A model generated the notes under the pieces. That model saw nothing but the letters and a program-made list of their open reading frames with translations, was not told the DNA's origin and ran no database searches. A DNA stretch of 5,231 bases, taken from positions 1 to 5,231 of the forward strand of contig JAJZQK010000307.1 in NCBI GenBank assembly GCA_021847625.1, read 5' to 3'. The position numbers and the translations under genes are program-made. Below, one piece after another: positions 1 to 5,101 of this stretch (its first letter is position 1; each line of letters begins with the position of its first letter). This stretch comes from Chloroflexota bacterium (GTDB lineage Bacteria > Chloroflexota > FW602-bin22 > JAMCYS01).

Positions 1-618
1 GCGGCGGTGCTGCTGGGCGACGGCCACCAGGTGGTGGTCGTCGAGTCCGACGGCCCGACCGCGGCGCGGCTGCGGGCGGAGGTCGGCGTGCAGGTGACGC
101 AAGGGGACGCCGCCGACCCCAGCGTGCTGACCAAGGCAGGGATCGACGCCGCCGACGTCGTCGTCGCCGCCACCGGTCACGACGAGGACAACCTGGTCGT
201 CAGCACGCTCGCCAAGTTCGAGTTCTCCGTCAAGCGCGTCATCGCCAGGGTCAACAATCCCCGCAACCACTGGATGTTCGCCCACGACACGGGCGTGGAC
301 GTCGCCCTGAACCAGGCGGAGCTGATTGCCCGCCTCGTCCAGGAAGAGGCGGCCCTCTCCGACCTCGTCACCCTCCTCAGGCTGCGTGAGGGGGAGGTCG
401 GCCTGGTGGAGGAGATTGTCGCCGAGGGCTCCCCCCTAGTCGGGCGCACGATCGGCGACCTGCGACTTCCGGAGGACGTGGTGGTGGTGGCCGTGCTGCG
501 CAACAGTCGCGTGCTGGTGCCCGCCGGCAGCTTGGCCCTGGCGGCCGGCGACGAGGTGCTCTTCCTCACCGCGGCCGACCAGGAGGAGAATCTCTCCCGG
601 CGGCTAGCGCAGCCGTAG
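1..618 (+). CDS. trkA: TrkA-family potassium uptake regulatory protein (RCK_N + RCK_C), 5' partial
   Basis: This is a cytoplasmic regulatory subunit of a Trk/Ktr-type K+ uptake system, which binds NAD(H) or another nucleotide and gates the membrane channel subunit. The frame is open from base 1, so the gene starts outside the window; the GTG at base 7 is only an internal codon. The first visible residues are beta-strand 2 of a Rossmann fold (VVVVESD), whose acidic residue usually contacts the nucleotide ribose. The preceding glycine-rich GxGxxG strand is missing, probably about 15-20 residues. The RCK_N core follows (VVVAATGHDEDNL, then RVNNPRNHWMF), and then an RCK_C domain from about visible residue 130 to the end (GSPLVGRTIGDL, ending GDEVLFLT). 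The stop is TAG at 616-618. The gene converges on the cpaF-like gene across a hairpin-rich gap. The family is certain; which Trk/Ktr subtype it is cannot be told without the upstream genes. Confidence 0.93.
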   Translation, partial: AAVLLGDGHQVVVVESDGPTAARLRAEVGVQVTQGDAADPSVLTKAGIDAADVVVAATGHDEDNLVVSTLAKFEFSVKRVIARVNNPRNHWMFAHDTGVDVALNQAELIARLVQEEAALSDLVTLLRLREGEVGLVEEIVAEGSPLVGRTIGDLRLPEDVVVVAVLRNSRVLVPAGSLALAAGDEVLFLTAADQEENLSRRLAQP

Positions 619-643
619 GCCCCCAGGGCCGTCGCAAGCTCGC

Positions 644-674
644 CGAAGGCCGACCCGTGGAAGGCCGGCCTTCG
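644..674. repeat. Inverted repeat / palindrome in the convergent intergenic gap
   Basis: CGAAGGCCG at 644-652 is the exact reverse complement of CGGCCTTCG at 666-674, giving a 9-bp stem with a 13-nt loop. Inside it, GAAGGCCGGCCTTC at 660-673 is by itself a perfect 14-bp palindrome, so two mutually exclusive structures are possible. It lies 26 nt after the trkA stop, between two genes that converge, where terminators are expected. There is no T-run on either strand, so it is not a classical intrinsic terminator; a transcript-end structure is inference. Confidence 0.5.
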
Positions 675-683
675 CTGCCACTG

Positions 684-745
684 CGTAGTGGCGGCCCGGC
701 CCCCTGGGCTGCGCCCAGGGACCCAGGGAGACGGCCGCCACTACG
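684..745. repeat. Nested inverted repeat (13-bp outer stem, 8-bp inner stem), possible bidirectional terminator or REP/MITE-like element
   Basis: The outer arms at 684-696 (starting CGTAGTGGCGGC) and 733-745 (ending GCCGCCACTACG) are exact reverse complements over 13 bp. Between them, CCCTGGGC at 702-709 pairs exactly with GCCCAGGG at 713-720 around a 3-nt loop. A further CCCAGGG at 722-728 could pair with the same left arm instead, so the inner hairpin has two alternative forms. The element sits between the convergent trkA and cpaF-like genes, 50 nt past the cpaF stop. A role as a two-way transcription barrier is plausible by position, but no T-tract follows on either strand. The long perfect arms also suit a small dispersed palindromic repeat, which cannot be judged from one copy. 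Confidence 0.65.
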
Positions 746-795
746 TGATGCCGTGGATCGACATGGGACCCGGACAAAGGCCCCCGGTATGAAGC

Positions 796-2265
796 CTACA
801 GCTGCACGCCGAAGACCCTGGGCGGCAGCATTATCCCCTTGGTCTCCAGGCGGGTGATGAACTTGGGGCGCATGCCGGTCGGCTCTATCTTCGCCAGCAC
901 CCGCCCCTCGTCGTCCATGCCGGTCTCCTTCAGGAGGAAGATGTCCTGGATCACTATCGTATCCCCCTCCATGCCCTGCACCTCCGTCACGTGGGTGATC
1001 TTGCGCGAGCCGTCGCGCAGGCGGCTCTGCAGGACGATGAGGTCGATGGCCGAGGAGACCTGGGCCCGGATGGCCTTCATGGGCAGGTTCATCCCCGACA
1101 TCAGGACCATCGTCTCCAAGCGCGAGAGGGCATCGCGCGGGGTATTAGCATGCAGAGTGGTGAGCGAGCCGTCGTGGCCCGTGTTCATCGCCTGGAGCAT
1201 GTCCAGGGCTTCGCCTGAACGGCACTCGCCGACGACGATGCGCTCGGGGCGCATGCGCAGGCTGTTGACGACGAGGTCGCGGATGCTCACCCTGCCGGTG
1301 CCGTCGGGGTCGGCGGGCCGCGCCTCCAGCGTCACCACGTGGCGCTGGTTCAGCTGCAGTTCGGCCGAGTCCTCGATGGTGACGATCCGCTCGCCGTTGG
1401 GGATGAAGCTAGAGAGCACGTTGAGCAGAGTCGTCTTGCCCGAGCCGGTACCCCCGGCCACCACCACGTTGAGGCGGGCCACGACGCAGGCGCGCAGGAA
1501 GTCGGCCACCTCCCCGGTCATCGACCCGAAGCGAATCAGGTCCTCCACCGTGAACGGCTTCCTGGAGAACTTACGTATGGTGATCGTCGGCCCGCTGAGC
1601 GCGCAGGGCGGCACGACGATGTTCACGCGCGAGCCGTCGGGCAGGCGGGCGTCGGCCATGGGCCACTTGCGGTCGACCCGGCGGCCGAGCGGCTTGAGGA
1701 TGCGGTCGACCACCCGCAGCACGTGCGCCTCGCCCTCGAAGAGCACGTCCGTCTCGCTCAGGCGCCCCTTGCGTTCGGCGTAGATGAGGCCGTGGCCGTT
1801 GACCATTACCTCGGTGACGGCGTCCTCCCGCAGCAGCGGCTCGATGGGGCCAAACCCCAGCACTTCGCCTAGCACCGCCTCCCAGAGGGCCCGCTGGTCG
1901 GCCTCGTTCAGCCGGGCCTCGCTCTCCCGCACCAGCCCCCCGTAGCGTTGGGAGATGTCCTGCTCGGCCTCCGGCGTGCGCACGGCCCGGAAGTCGGGCC
2001 CCAGATCCTCGAGGATCCTGTTGGCTATCGCCATCTTCAGATCCCGGAAGCGATGGCCCGTTCCCTTGGCGACCTGCCATACCTCGTCGGCCGCCTGCAA
2101 ATGGGGAATCACGATGGCTTGGGGGACCTCCTCGGGCACGAGGACTCCGACGGCGGCCTGCGGTTCCCTAAGCCGAACCGGCCGTTGCAGAGGTTCCTTC
2201 TCGATTTCCGGAGGCGTCTCGGCGAAAGTCTCGACACGGGGTTGCAGACGGCCCAACAAGTTCAT
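796..2265 (-). CDS. cpaF: CpaF/TadA-type type II/IV secretion system ATPase
   Basis: This is a 489-residue cytoplasmic hexameric ATPase of the type that powers Tad/Flp pilus assembly (GSPE-like superfamily). Residues 1-60 are a proline-rich, poorly conserved lead. The N-terminal domain follows at about 70-250, with FGPIEPLLRED at 138-148, MVNG at 154-157 and RLPDGSRVNIVVPP at 207-220. The motor domain carries Walker A GGTGSGKT (271-278), the Asp box RIVTIEDSAEL (293-303), Walker B RIVVGECRSGEALDML (342-357, Glu347) and the His box GHDGSLTTLHANT (363-375). The C-terminal TGMRPKF...LPP stretch is also usual in CpaF. The length is normal and every catalytic motif is intact. The ATG start is supported by GGGGAG five bases upstream. 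No tadB/tadC follows it; the next gene is a convergent trkA. A membrane-bound diguanylate cyclase lies upstream on the same strand. A function in pilus assembly is known for the family; an archaellum or type IV secretion role is less likely given the CpaF-like features. Confidence 0.95.
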   Translation of the reverse strand: MNLLGRLQPRVETFAETPPEIEKEPLQRPVRLREPQAAVGVLVPEEVPQAIVIPHLQAADEVWQVAKGTGHRFRDLKMAIANRILEDLGPDFRAVRTPEAEQDISQRYGGLVRESEARLNEADQRALWEAVLGEVLGFGPIEPLLREDAVTEVMVNGHGLIYAERKGRLSETDVLFEGEAHVLRVVDRILKPLGRRVDRKWPMADARLPDGSRVNIVVPPCALSGPTITIRKFSRKPFTVEDLIRFGSMTGEVADFLRACVVARLNVVVAGGTGSGKTTLLNVLSSFIPNGERIVTIEDSAELQLNQRHVVTLEARPADPDGTGRVSIRDLVVNSLRMRPERIVVGECRSGEALDMLQAMNTGHDGSLTTLHANTPRDALSRLETMVLMSGMNLPMKAIRAQVSSAIDLIVLQSRLRDGSRKITHVTEVQGMEGDTIVIQDIFLLKETGMDDEGRVLAKIEPTGMRPKFITRLETKGIMLPPRVFGVQL

Positions 2266-2381
2266 AGGTACTCCCCATTGCTTGGCAACAAAAACCCCCC
2301 TTCACACCTGCTGGGAGAATTGTGGGAGTGCGATGTCGCCATGTTGAATTTGTGCGGCGGGTCTTGGGCGGCTGTGGACAT
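2262..2381 (-). CDS. Possible 39-codon leader ORF overlapping the cpaF start (ATGA)
   Basis: This short frame starts at ATG 2381-2379 (MSTAAQDPP...) and runs through a second in-frame ATG at 2342. It ends at TGA 2264-2262, so stop and cpaF start share the bases ATGA. It begins about 18 nt after the start point predicted from the promoter at 2406-2434. Only weak purine stretches (GATGG, and GAGGG further up) precede its start. The peptide has several histidines and asparagines and resembles no family I recognise. The four-base overlap is the classic arrangement for translational coupling, but cpaF also has a good ribosome binding site of its own inside this ORF. The overlap may be chance; the whole stretch may simply be untranslated leader. 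Confidence 0.2.
   Translation of the reverse strand: MSTAAQDPPHKFNMATSHSHNSPSRCEGGFLLPSNGEYL
2271..2276 (-). promoter_or_regulatory. Ribosome binding site of the cpaF-like gene
   Basis: On the minus strand GGGGAG is separated from the ATG (2265-2263) by five bases. It is the best purine-rich match near the gene start and supports the chosen start codon. Confidence 0.6.
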
Positions 2382-2405
2382 GCCGGACCATCAACCCTCA
2401 TTAGG

Positions 2406-2434
2406 AGGATACCAGTCATCTGCTTGCCGGGCAA
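2406..2434 (-). promoter_or_regulatory. Candidate sigma70-type promoter for the cpaF-like gene
   Basis: On the minus strand TTGCCC (2434-2429, four of six to TTGACA) and TATCCT (2411-2406, four of six to TATAAT) are separated by exactly 17 bp. The base triplet TGG directly before the -10 box gives an extended -10 (TGn) element. Transcription would begin near 2399, leaving a leader of about 134 nt before the cpaF ATG. It is the best such pair I found in the gap between the two minus-strand genes. In a GC-rich genome the match could still be fortuitous. Confidence 0.42.
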
Positions 2435-2435
2435 G
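2423..2435. promoter_or_regulatory. 13-bp palindrome over the candidate -35 box, possible operator
   Basis: CTTGCC at 2423-2428 and GGCAAG at 2430-2435 are perfect inverted halves around one central G. The palindrome covers the whole predicted -35 hexamer of the cpaF promoter, a position where a bound repressor would block RNA polymerase. The binding role is inference, and no cognate regulator is encoded in the window. Confidence 0.25.
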
Positions 2436-2460
2436 TGATAAGGCCGTAAAACGTGGGGTA

Positions 2461-2494
2461 CCATGTGGTAGAGTCCGGACATCACCAATCATGG
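2461..2494. repeat. Imperfect inverted repeat between the diguanylate cyclase stop and the cpaF promoter
   Basis: CCATG (2461-2465) pairs with CATGG (2490-2494) and the adjacent TGGT (2466-2469) pairs with ACCA (2484-2487), with two unpaired bases on one side. The centre holds a perfect GTCCGGAC palindrome (2473-2480). It begins 23 nt past the stop of the cyclase gene and lies 27-60 bp upstream of the candidate cpaF -35 box. It could end cyclase transcription (four T's follow about 10 nt later on the minus strand) or bind a regulator; the stem is weak for a terminator. Confidence 0.3.
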
Positions 2495-2516
2495 CCAGCG
2501 GCAGAATCGTCTGTTC

Positions 2517-4394
2517 CTAGGACGCCGAGCCGCTTGTCGCGCTCGGCGGTGGTGGGGCAGCGGGGTGAGATCGATGGTAGGAAGGGGCGGCGCCTGGTCC
2601 TCCGTTTCGCTGCTTGAACGCGTACATGGCCGTATCGGCCTGGGCCAACACCTCCTCCGGCCCCAGCAGACCGTCGATCTCCACCGCGCCCACGCTGAGG
2701 CTGAGGGCCAGGCTGTGGTCGCCTAGGTCGAGCCGGTGCTCTGCGGCGGCCATGTTCAGCCGCTGCACGACGACTTCACCGGCCGCGGCGTCGACGTCGC
2801 GCAGCAGCACGGCGAACTCGTCGCCTCCCACCCGGGCCACAAGGTCCTCGGCCCGCAGGTGGGCCTCCAGCAGCCTGACCAGAGAGATAAGCGCCTTGTC
2901 CCCGGCCAGGTGGCCGTAGGTGTCGTTCACGGCCTTGAATCTGTCCAGGTCCAGGAACAGGAGGACGCTGGGCTTCCCCCGCCGCGCCCGGGCCACCGCC
3001 CGCTTGAGGGCTTCCTCCAGCACCCGCCGGTTCGGCAAGCCGGTTAGAGAGTCATGGGTAGCAAGGTGGGCCAGCTCCCGCTCACGGCGCTTCCGGTCGG
3101 TGATATCGCGGTAGACCAGCAGTGCCAGGCTCGCCCTCCCCCGCTCGTCGTAGATGGGCCTGCCCGTAACGCTCACCTGCAGCCCGGCGTCCCGCCCGGA
3201 CTGTATGGCGTGTTCTTCGTCCTGGATGAAGGCGCCCGCCAGGACGCGCCGCAAGACCGCCTCGCCGCACTCGCCCCATTCCTTGCTCAAGGCCACAAAG
3301 GATTGCTTTCCCTTGCCGGCTCTCTTCAATCCCAGGAAGATCAAGCCCGACTTGCTCGCGTCCACCAGGCGGCCGTTCTCGTCCACGACAAATATGGGAT
3401 CGTCGATCGTCTCGAACACGGTGCGCAGGACCGCGTAGTTGCCAATGTTCACGCCCATTAGGCGATGGCGAAGCATGGCCCACACAAAACCAATGGGCAA
3501 CGCCCCCCAGGCCGCCACGGCCAGCTCCGGAGGGATGAGGTAGCGTCCGGCGAACACGTAGGGGATGAGGCTGCCCACGAGCGTCACGGCGACGGCGAAT
3601 CCCAGGCACAGAAGGACCGGACGCAGTTGGTGCGGCACGCCCGGCAGGCGGGAGAAGGAGGGCCAGGCCAGGGCGACCAGGCTCGCGCCGACGCCACACG
3701 TCAGGTAGGCGATGGCGATGCCCTTGAAGGGCTCGTAGGCCAGCGGGTCGCGCCACACTATATAGAAGTAGACGGCCATGAGCGGGAGGTAGGCCCAGAC
3801 GAGCAGGCGGCGCAGGGGCCGCCAACGCTCGACCGGCGTGGTGAAGAAAAAGAGGACGCACAGCGGCGCCGCGCCCTTGCTGAAGACCTCCTCCAGGAAC
3901 TGCGCCCACGGATGGGCGACGGCGGTAGGCGGGGAGACGATCAAGCCGGCGGCAATAACCCCCGCCATCGGCAGGAAGCGATTGGCCGCCGCCCGGTCCG
4001 CGGCCAGCAAGTACACGGCCAGCCCGGCTGCTAGGAACTCCAGGCCCAGGGCGAAGAGGAGAAGGTCGTTCGCCTCCGGCCAGCCCCGCTCGACGACGGC
4101 GGTCTGGCCTGCCCGGGGGCCGGAGAGGATGGCATAGGCGGCCCAGGCGCCCGTGCCGGCGGGAGGGGCGACGGCGCGCACCACCTGGCCCGGCCGCAGT
4201 CCGGCGTCCCAGTCCCGGGTATCGGGCATCACCCACTCGACGCGTTGCCCGCCATCCGCCGCCGGGCTCGTTCGTATCGTCGAGGGCGGCGCCTGGTTCA
4301 GAGACACCGCCGATGCGCCGAGCAGCAAACTCACCGCCAGCACCAGGACAACCGCTGGCCAGTAGCCACCAACCCGAACCACTATCCCCCGCAT
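2517..4394 (-). CDS. Membrane-bound diguanylate cyclase: N-terminal anchor, PDZ-like loop, 7TM block, PAS, GGDEF
   Basis: This 625-residue inner-membrane enzyme should make cyclic-di-GMP from two GTP. Residues 13-30 form a membrane anchor. An extracytoplasmic region (about 31-109) contains DAGLRPGQVVRAV (63-75), reminiscent of a PDZ carboxylate-binding loop. Seven more hydrophobic segments follow, near 110-131, 141-157, 173-186, 197-214, 224-245, 257-281 and 289-307, like the 7TM block found before PAS in some histidine kinases. A PAS domain spans about 321-432 (TIDDPIFVVDENGRLVDAS to YRDITDRKRRE). The GGDEF domain (about 440-597) has DSLTGLPNRR (448-457), LDLDRFKAVND (481-491), the signature GGDEF at 523-527 and SVGAVEID. 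Metal and substrate residues D482, N490 and D499 are present, and RAED (514-517), five residues before GGDEF, is an intact RxxD inhibitory site. The tail (about 600-625) is Pro/Ser/Ala-rich. There is no EAL domain. The ATG has GGGAGG directly against it, too close for a normal Shine-Dalgarno; GTG at codon 5 is an alternative start. The membrane signal sensed is unknown. Confidence 0.94.
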   Translation of the reverse strand: MRGIVVRVGGYWPAVVLVLAVSLLLGASAVSLNQAPPSTIRTSPAADGGQRVEWVMPDTRDWDAGLRPGQVVRAVAPPAGTGAWAAYAILSGPRAGQTAVVERGWPEANDLLLFALGLEFLAAGLAVYLLAADRAAANRFLPMAGVIAAGLIVSPPTAVAHPWAQFLEEVFSKGAAPLCVLFFFTTPVERWRPLRRLLVWAYLPLMAVYFYIVWRDPLAYEPFKGIAIAYLTCGVGASLVALAWPSFSRLPGVPHQLRPVLLCLGFAVAVTLVGSLIPYVFAGRYLIPPELAVAAWGALPIGFVWAMLRHRLMGVNIGNYAVLRTVFETIDDPIFVVDENGRLVDASKSGLIFLGLKRAGKGKQSFVALSKEWGECGEAVLRRVLAGAFIQDEEHAIQSGRDAGLQVSVTGRPIYDERGRASLALLVYRDITDRKRRERELAHLATHDSLTGLPNRRVLEEALKRAVARARRGKPSVLLFLDLDRFKAVNDTYGHLAGDKALISLVRLLEAHLRAEDLVARVGGDEFAVLLRDVDAAAGEVVVQRLNMAAAEHRLDLGDHSLALSLSVGAVEIDGLLGPEEVLAQADTAMYAFKQRNGGPGAAPSYHRSHPAAPPPPSATSGSAS

Positions 4395-4422
4395 CCTCCC
4401 ACCCCAGCCGATTCAACGTAAC

Positions 4423-4451
4423 AGTGTACCCAGGTTTCGCAGGGTTTACAA
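4423..4451 (-). promoter_or_regulatory. Candidate sigma70-type promoter for the diguanylate cyclase gene
   Basis: On the minus strand TTGTAA (4451-4446) and TACACT (4428-4423) each match the consensus at four of six positions and are separated by exactly 17 bp. Transcription would start near 4416, giving a short leader of about 22 nt before the ATG at 4394. This locally AT-richer stretch stands out from the surrounding GC-rich sequence. Confidence 0.45.
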
Positions 4452-4696
4452 GGGCTAAACCGCTCTGAGAATCCCTTCCCAGCTGGAGACAGCGATTCCG
4501 TCTTCCCATACCTGAATCCAGCTACCTGCTGCCGTGTAGTCGCACCGGGACCGTCGCGAATGGAAACTCACTGAAAGCAGCGATGCAACGGCGCACTTCC
4601 CCCACTTACACTGAATAGAGGTACGGCCATGAAGCGTCCCGCCGCAGACCGATGGCGCCGTCTGACAGGCATCCCACCTGGAGGCTCTAACCGGCC
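4452..4696. other. Gap between divergent genes with no recognisable gene
   Basis: No reading frame here has a recognisable motif on either strand. In particular I see no CxxxCxxC radical-SAM motif or upstream SPASM cysteines that would extend the sulfatase-maturase fragment leftward. One short ORF (ATG 4629 to TAG 4739, 36 codons, +) is preceded by AGAGGT six bases before its ATG, but its product is arginine- and proline-rich and matches nothing I know. GGAGG at 4680-4684 lies 12 bases before the GTG of the next gene. The frame of that next gene is closed by TAA at 4688-4690. The stretch may be what remains after loss of the 5' part of the maturase gene. Confidence 0.5.
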
Positions 4697-5101
4697 GTGG
4701 CATCCAGACTGCAACCGCCCGGCGAGGGGAAACTGGTAGCAGGAGAGCGCCAGCGGCAGTTCGGGCAGGAGAAGGGCAACAGCCTGCCGCGATACTGTCG
4801 GGCCTGTGAGTTTCACTTCGCCTGCCACGGCGAGTGCCCCAAGAACCGCTTTCTCATTACCCCCGACGGCGAGGAGGGGCTGAACTACCTGTGCGAGGGC
4901 TACAGGGCCTTCTACCGGCACGCCGACTCTCCCTTGCGATTGATGGCCTCGCTCCTACATCGCGGGCGGCCTGCCTGGCATGTGATGGGACTGCTCGCCG
5001 AGCAAGAAACGACGCTCAAGCGGGCCGTGGCGAGGGCAGGGCGCAACGATCCCTGCCCCTGCGGCAGCGGCAAGAAGACCAAACACTGCCACGGCCGGTA
5101 G
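4697..5101 (+). CDS. C-terminal fragment of an anaerobic sulfatase-maturating enzyme (SPASM half) with SEC-C zinc motif; probably a remnant
   Basis: The 134-residue product matches the end of anSME, the radical-SAM enzyme that turns a Cys or Ser of sulfatases into formylglycine. Family-like sequence starts near residue 12 ([14 protein letters not shown]). Cysteines C34, C37, C43 and C47 follow the CX2CX5CX3C pattern of the SPASM auxiliary iron-sulfur clusters, with the last ligand at C66 (NYLCEGY). GECPKNRF and the phrase YRAFYRH after the final Cys are also typical of anSME. Residues 114-134 hold a SEC-C motif, [13 protein letters not shown] (CXCX8CH), a zinc-binding tail. The radical-SAM domain (CX3CX2C) and the first two SPASM cysteines are absent, because full enzymes are about 370-420 residues. 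TAA at 4688 closes the frame just upstream, so this is not a start-site error. The GTG at 4697 is the first possible start, with GGAGG 12 bases away, which is wide spacing. It cannot do radical-SAM chemistry alone. Either a decaying pseudogene or a small standalone iron-sulfur/zinc protein is possible; I favour a remnant. Confidence 0.8.
   Translation: MASRLQPPGEGKLVAGERQRQFGQEKGNSLPRYCRACEFHFACHGECPKNRFLITPDGEEGLNYLCEGYRAFYRHADSPLRLMASLLHRGRPAWHVMGLLAEQETTLKRAVARAGRNDPCPCGSGKKTKHCHGR

Noticed and set aside
7..618. GTG at base 7 as the start of the TrkA protein
   Set aside because: It would start inside beta-strand 2 of the Rossmann fold without the GxGxxG strand. The frame is open to base 1, so the gene is cut by the window edge.
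839..1783. Long plus-strand open frame (314 codons) opposite the cpaF-like gene
   Set aside because: It is antisense to a gene with every catalytic motif of its family. Its product is Arg/Ser/Thr-rich with no motif, as expected for a shadow frame in GC-rich DNA.
2168..2488. 106-codon minus-strand frame running from the gap into the cpaF 5' end
   Set aside because: It has no recognisable motif or convincing ribosome binding site, starts upstream of the predicted promoter, and overlaps about 98 bases of cpaF coding sequence out of frame.
2262..2516. Cyclic-di-GMP (GEMM) riboswitch in the leader of cpaF
   Set aside because: An attractive idea next to a diguanylate cyclase, but I could not find the conserved GEMM core (the CACGCACAGGGCAAACC-like segment or the GGGACGCAAAGC-like segment) on the minus strand. 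A covariance-model search of 2262-2516 would settle it.
2523..2548. Perfect 8-bp inverted repeat (2523-2530 / 2541-2548) at the 3' end of the cyclase gene as a terminator
   Set aside because: It is within the coding sequence before the stop, has a 10-nt loop and no T-run; GC-rich coding DNA often gives such stems.
3082..4509. Long minus-strand frame (475 codons) overlapping the diguanylate cyclase
   Set aside because: It is a +1/+2 frame shadow of the real cyclase, rich in Arg/Gly/Pro, with no domain; the cyclase frame accounts for this DNA.
4455..4703. 82-codon minus-strand frame in the gap upstream of the cyclase
   Set aside because: No family resemblance, composition unlike a protein gene, and it would cover the start of the maturase fragment.
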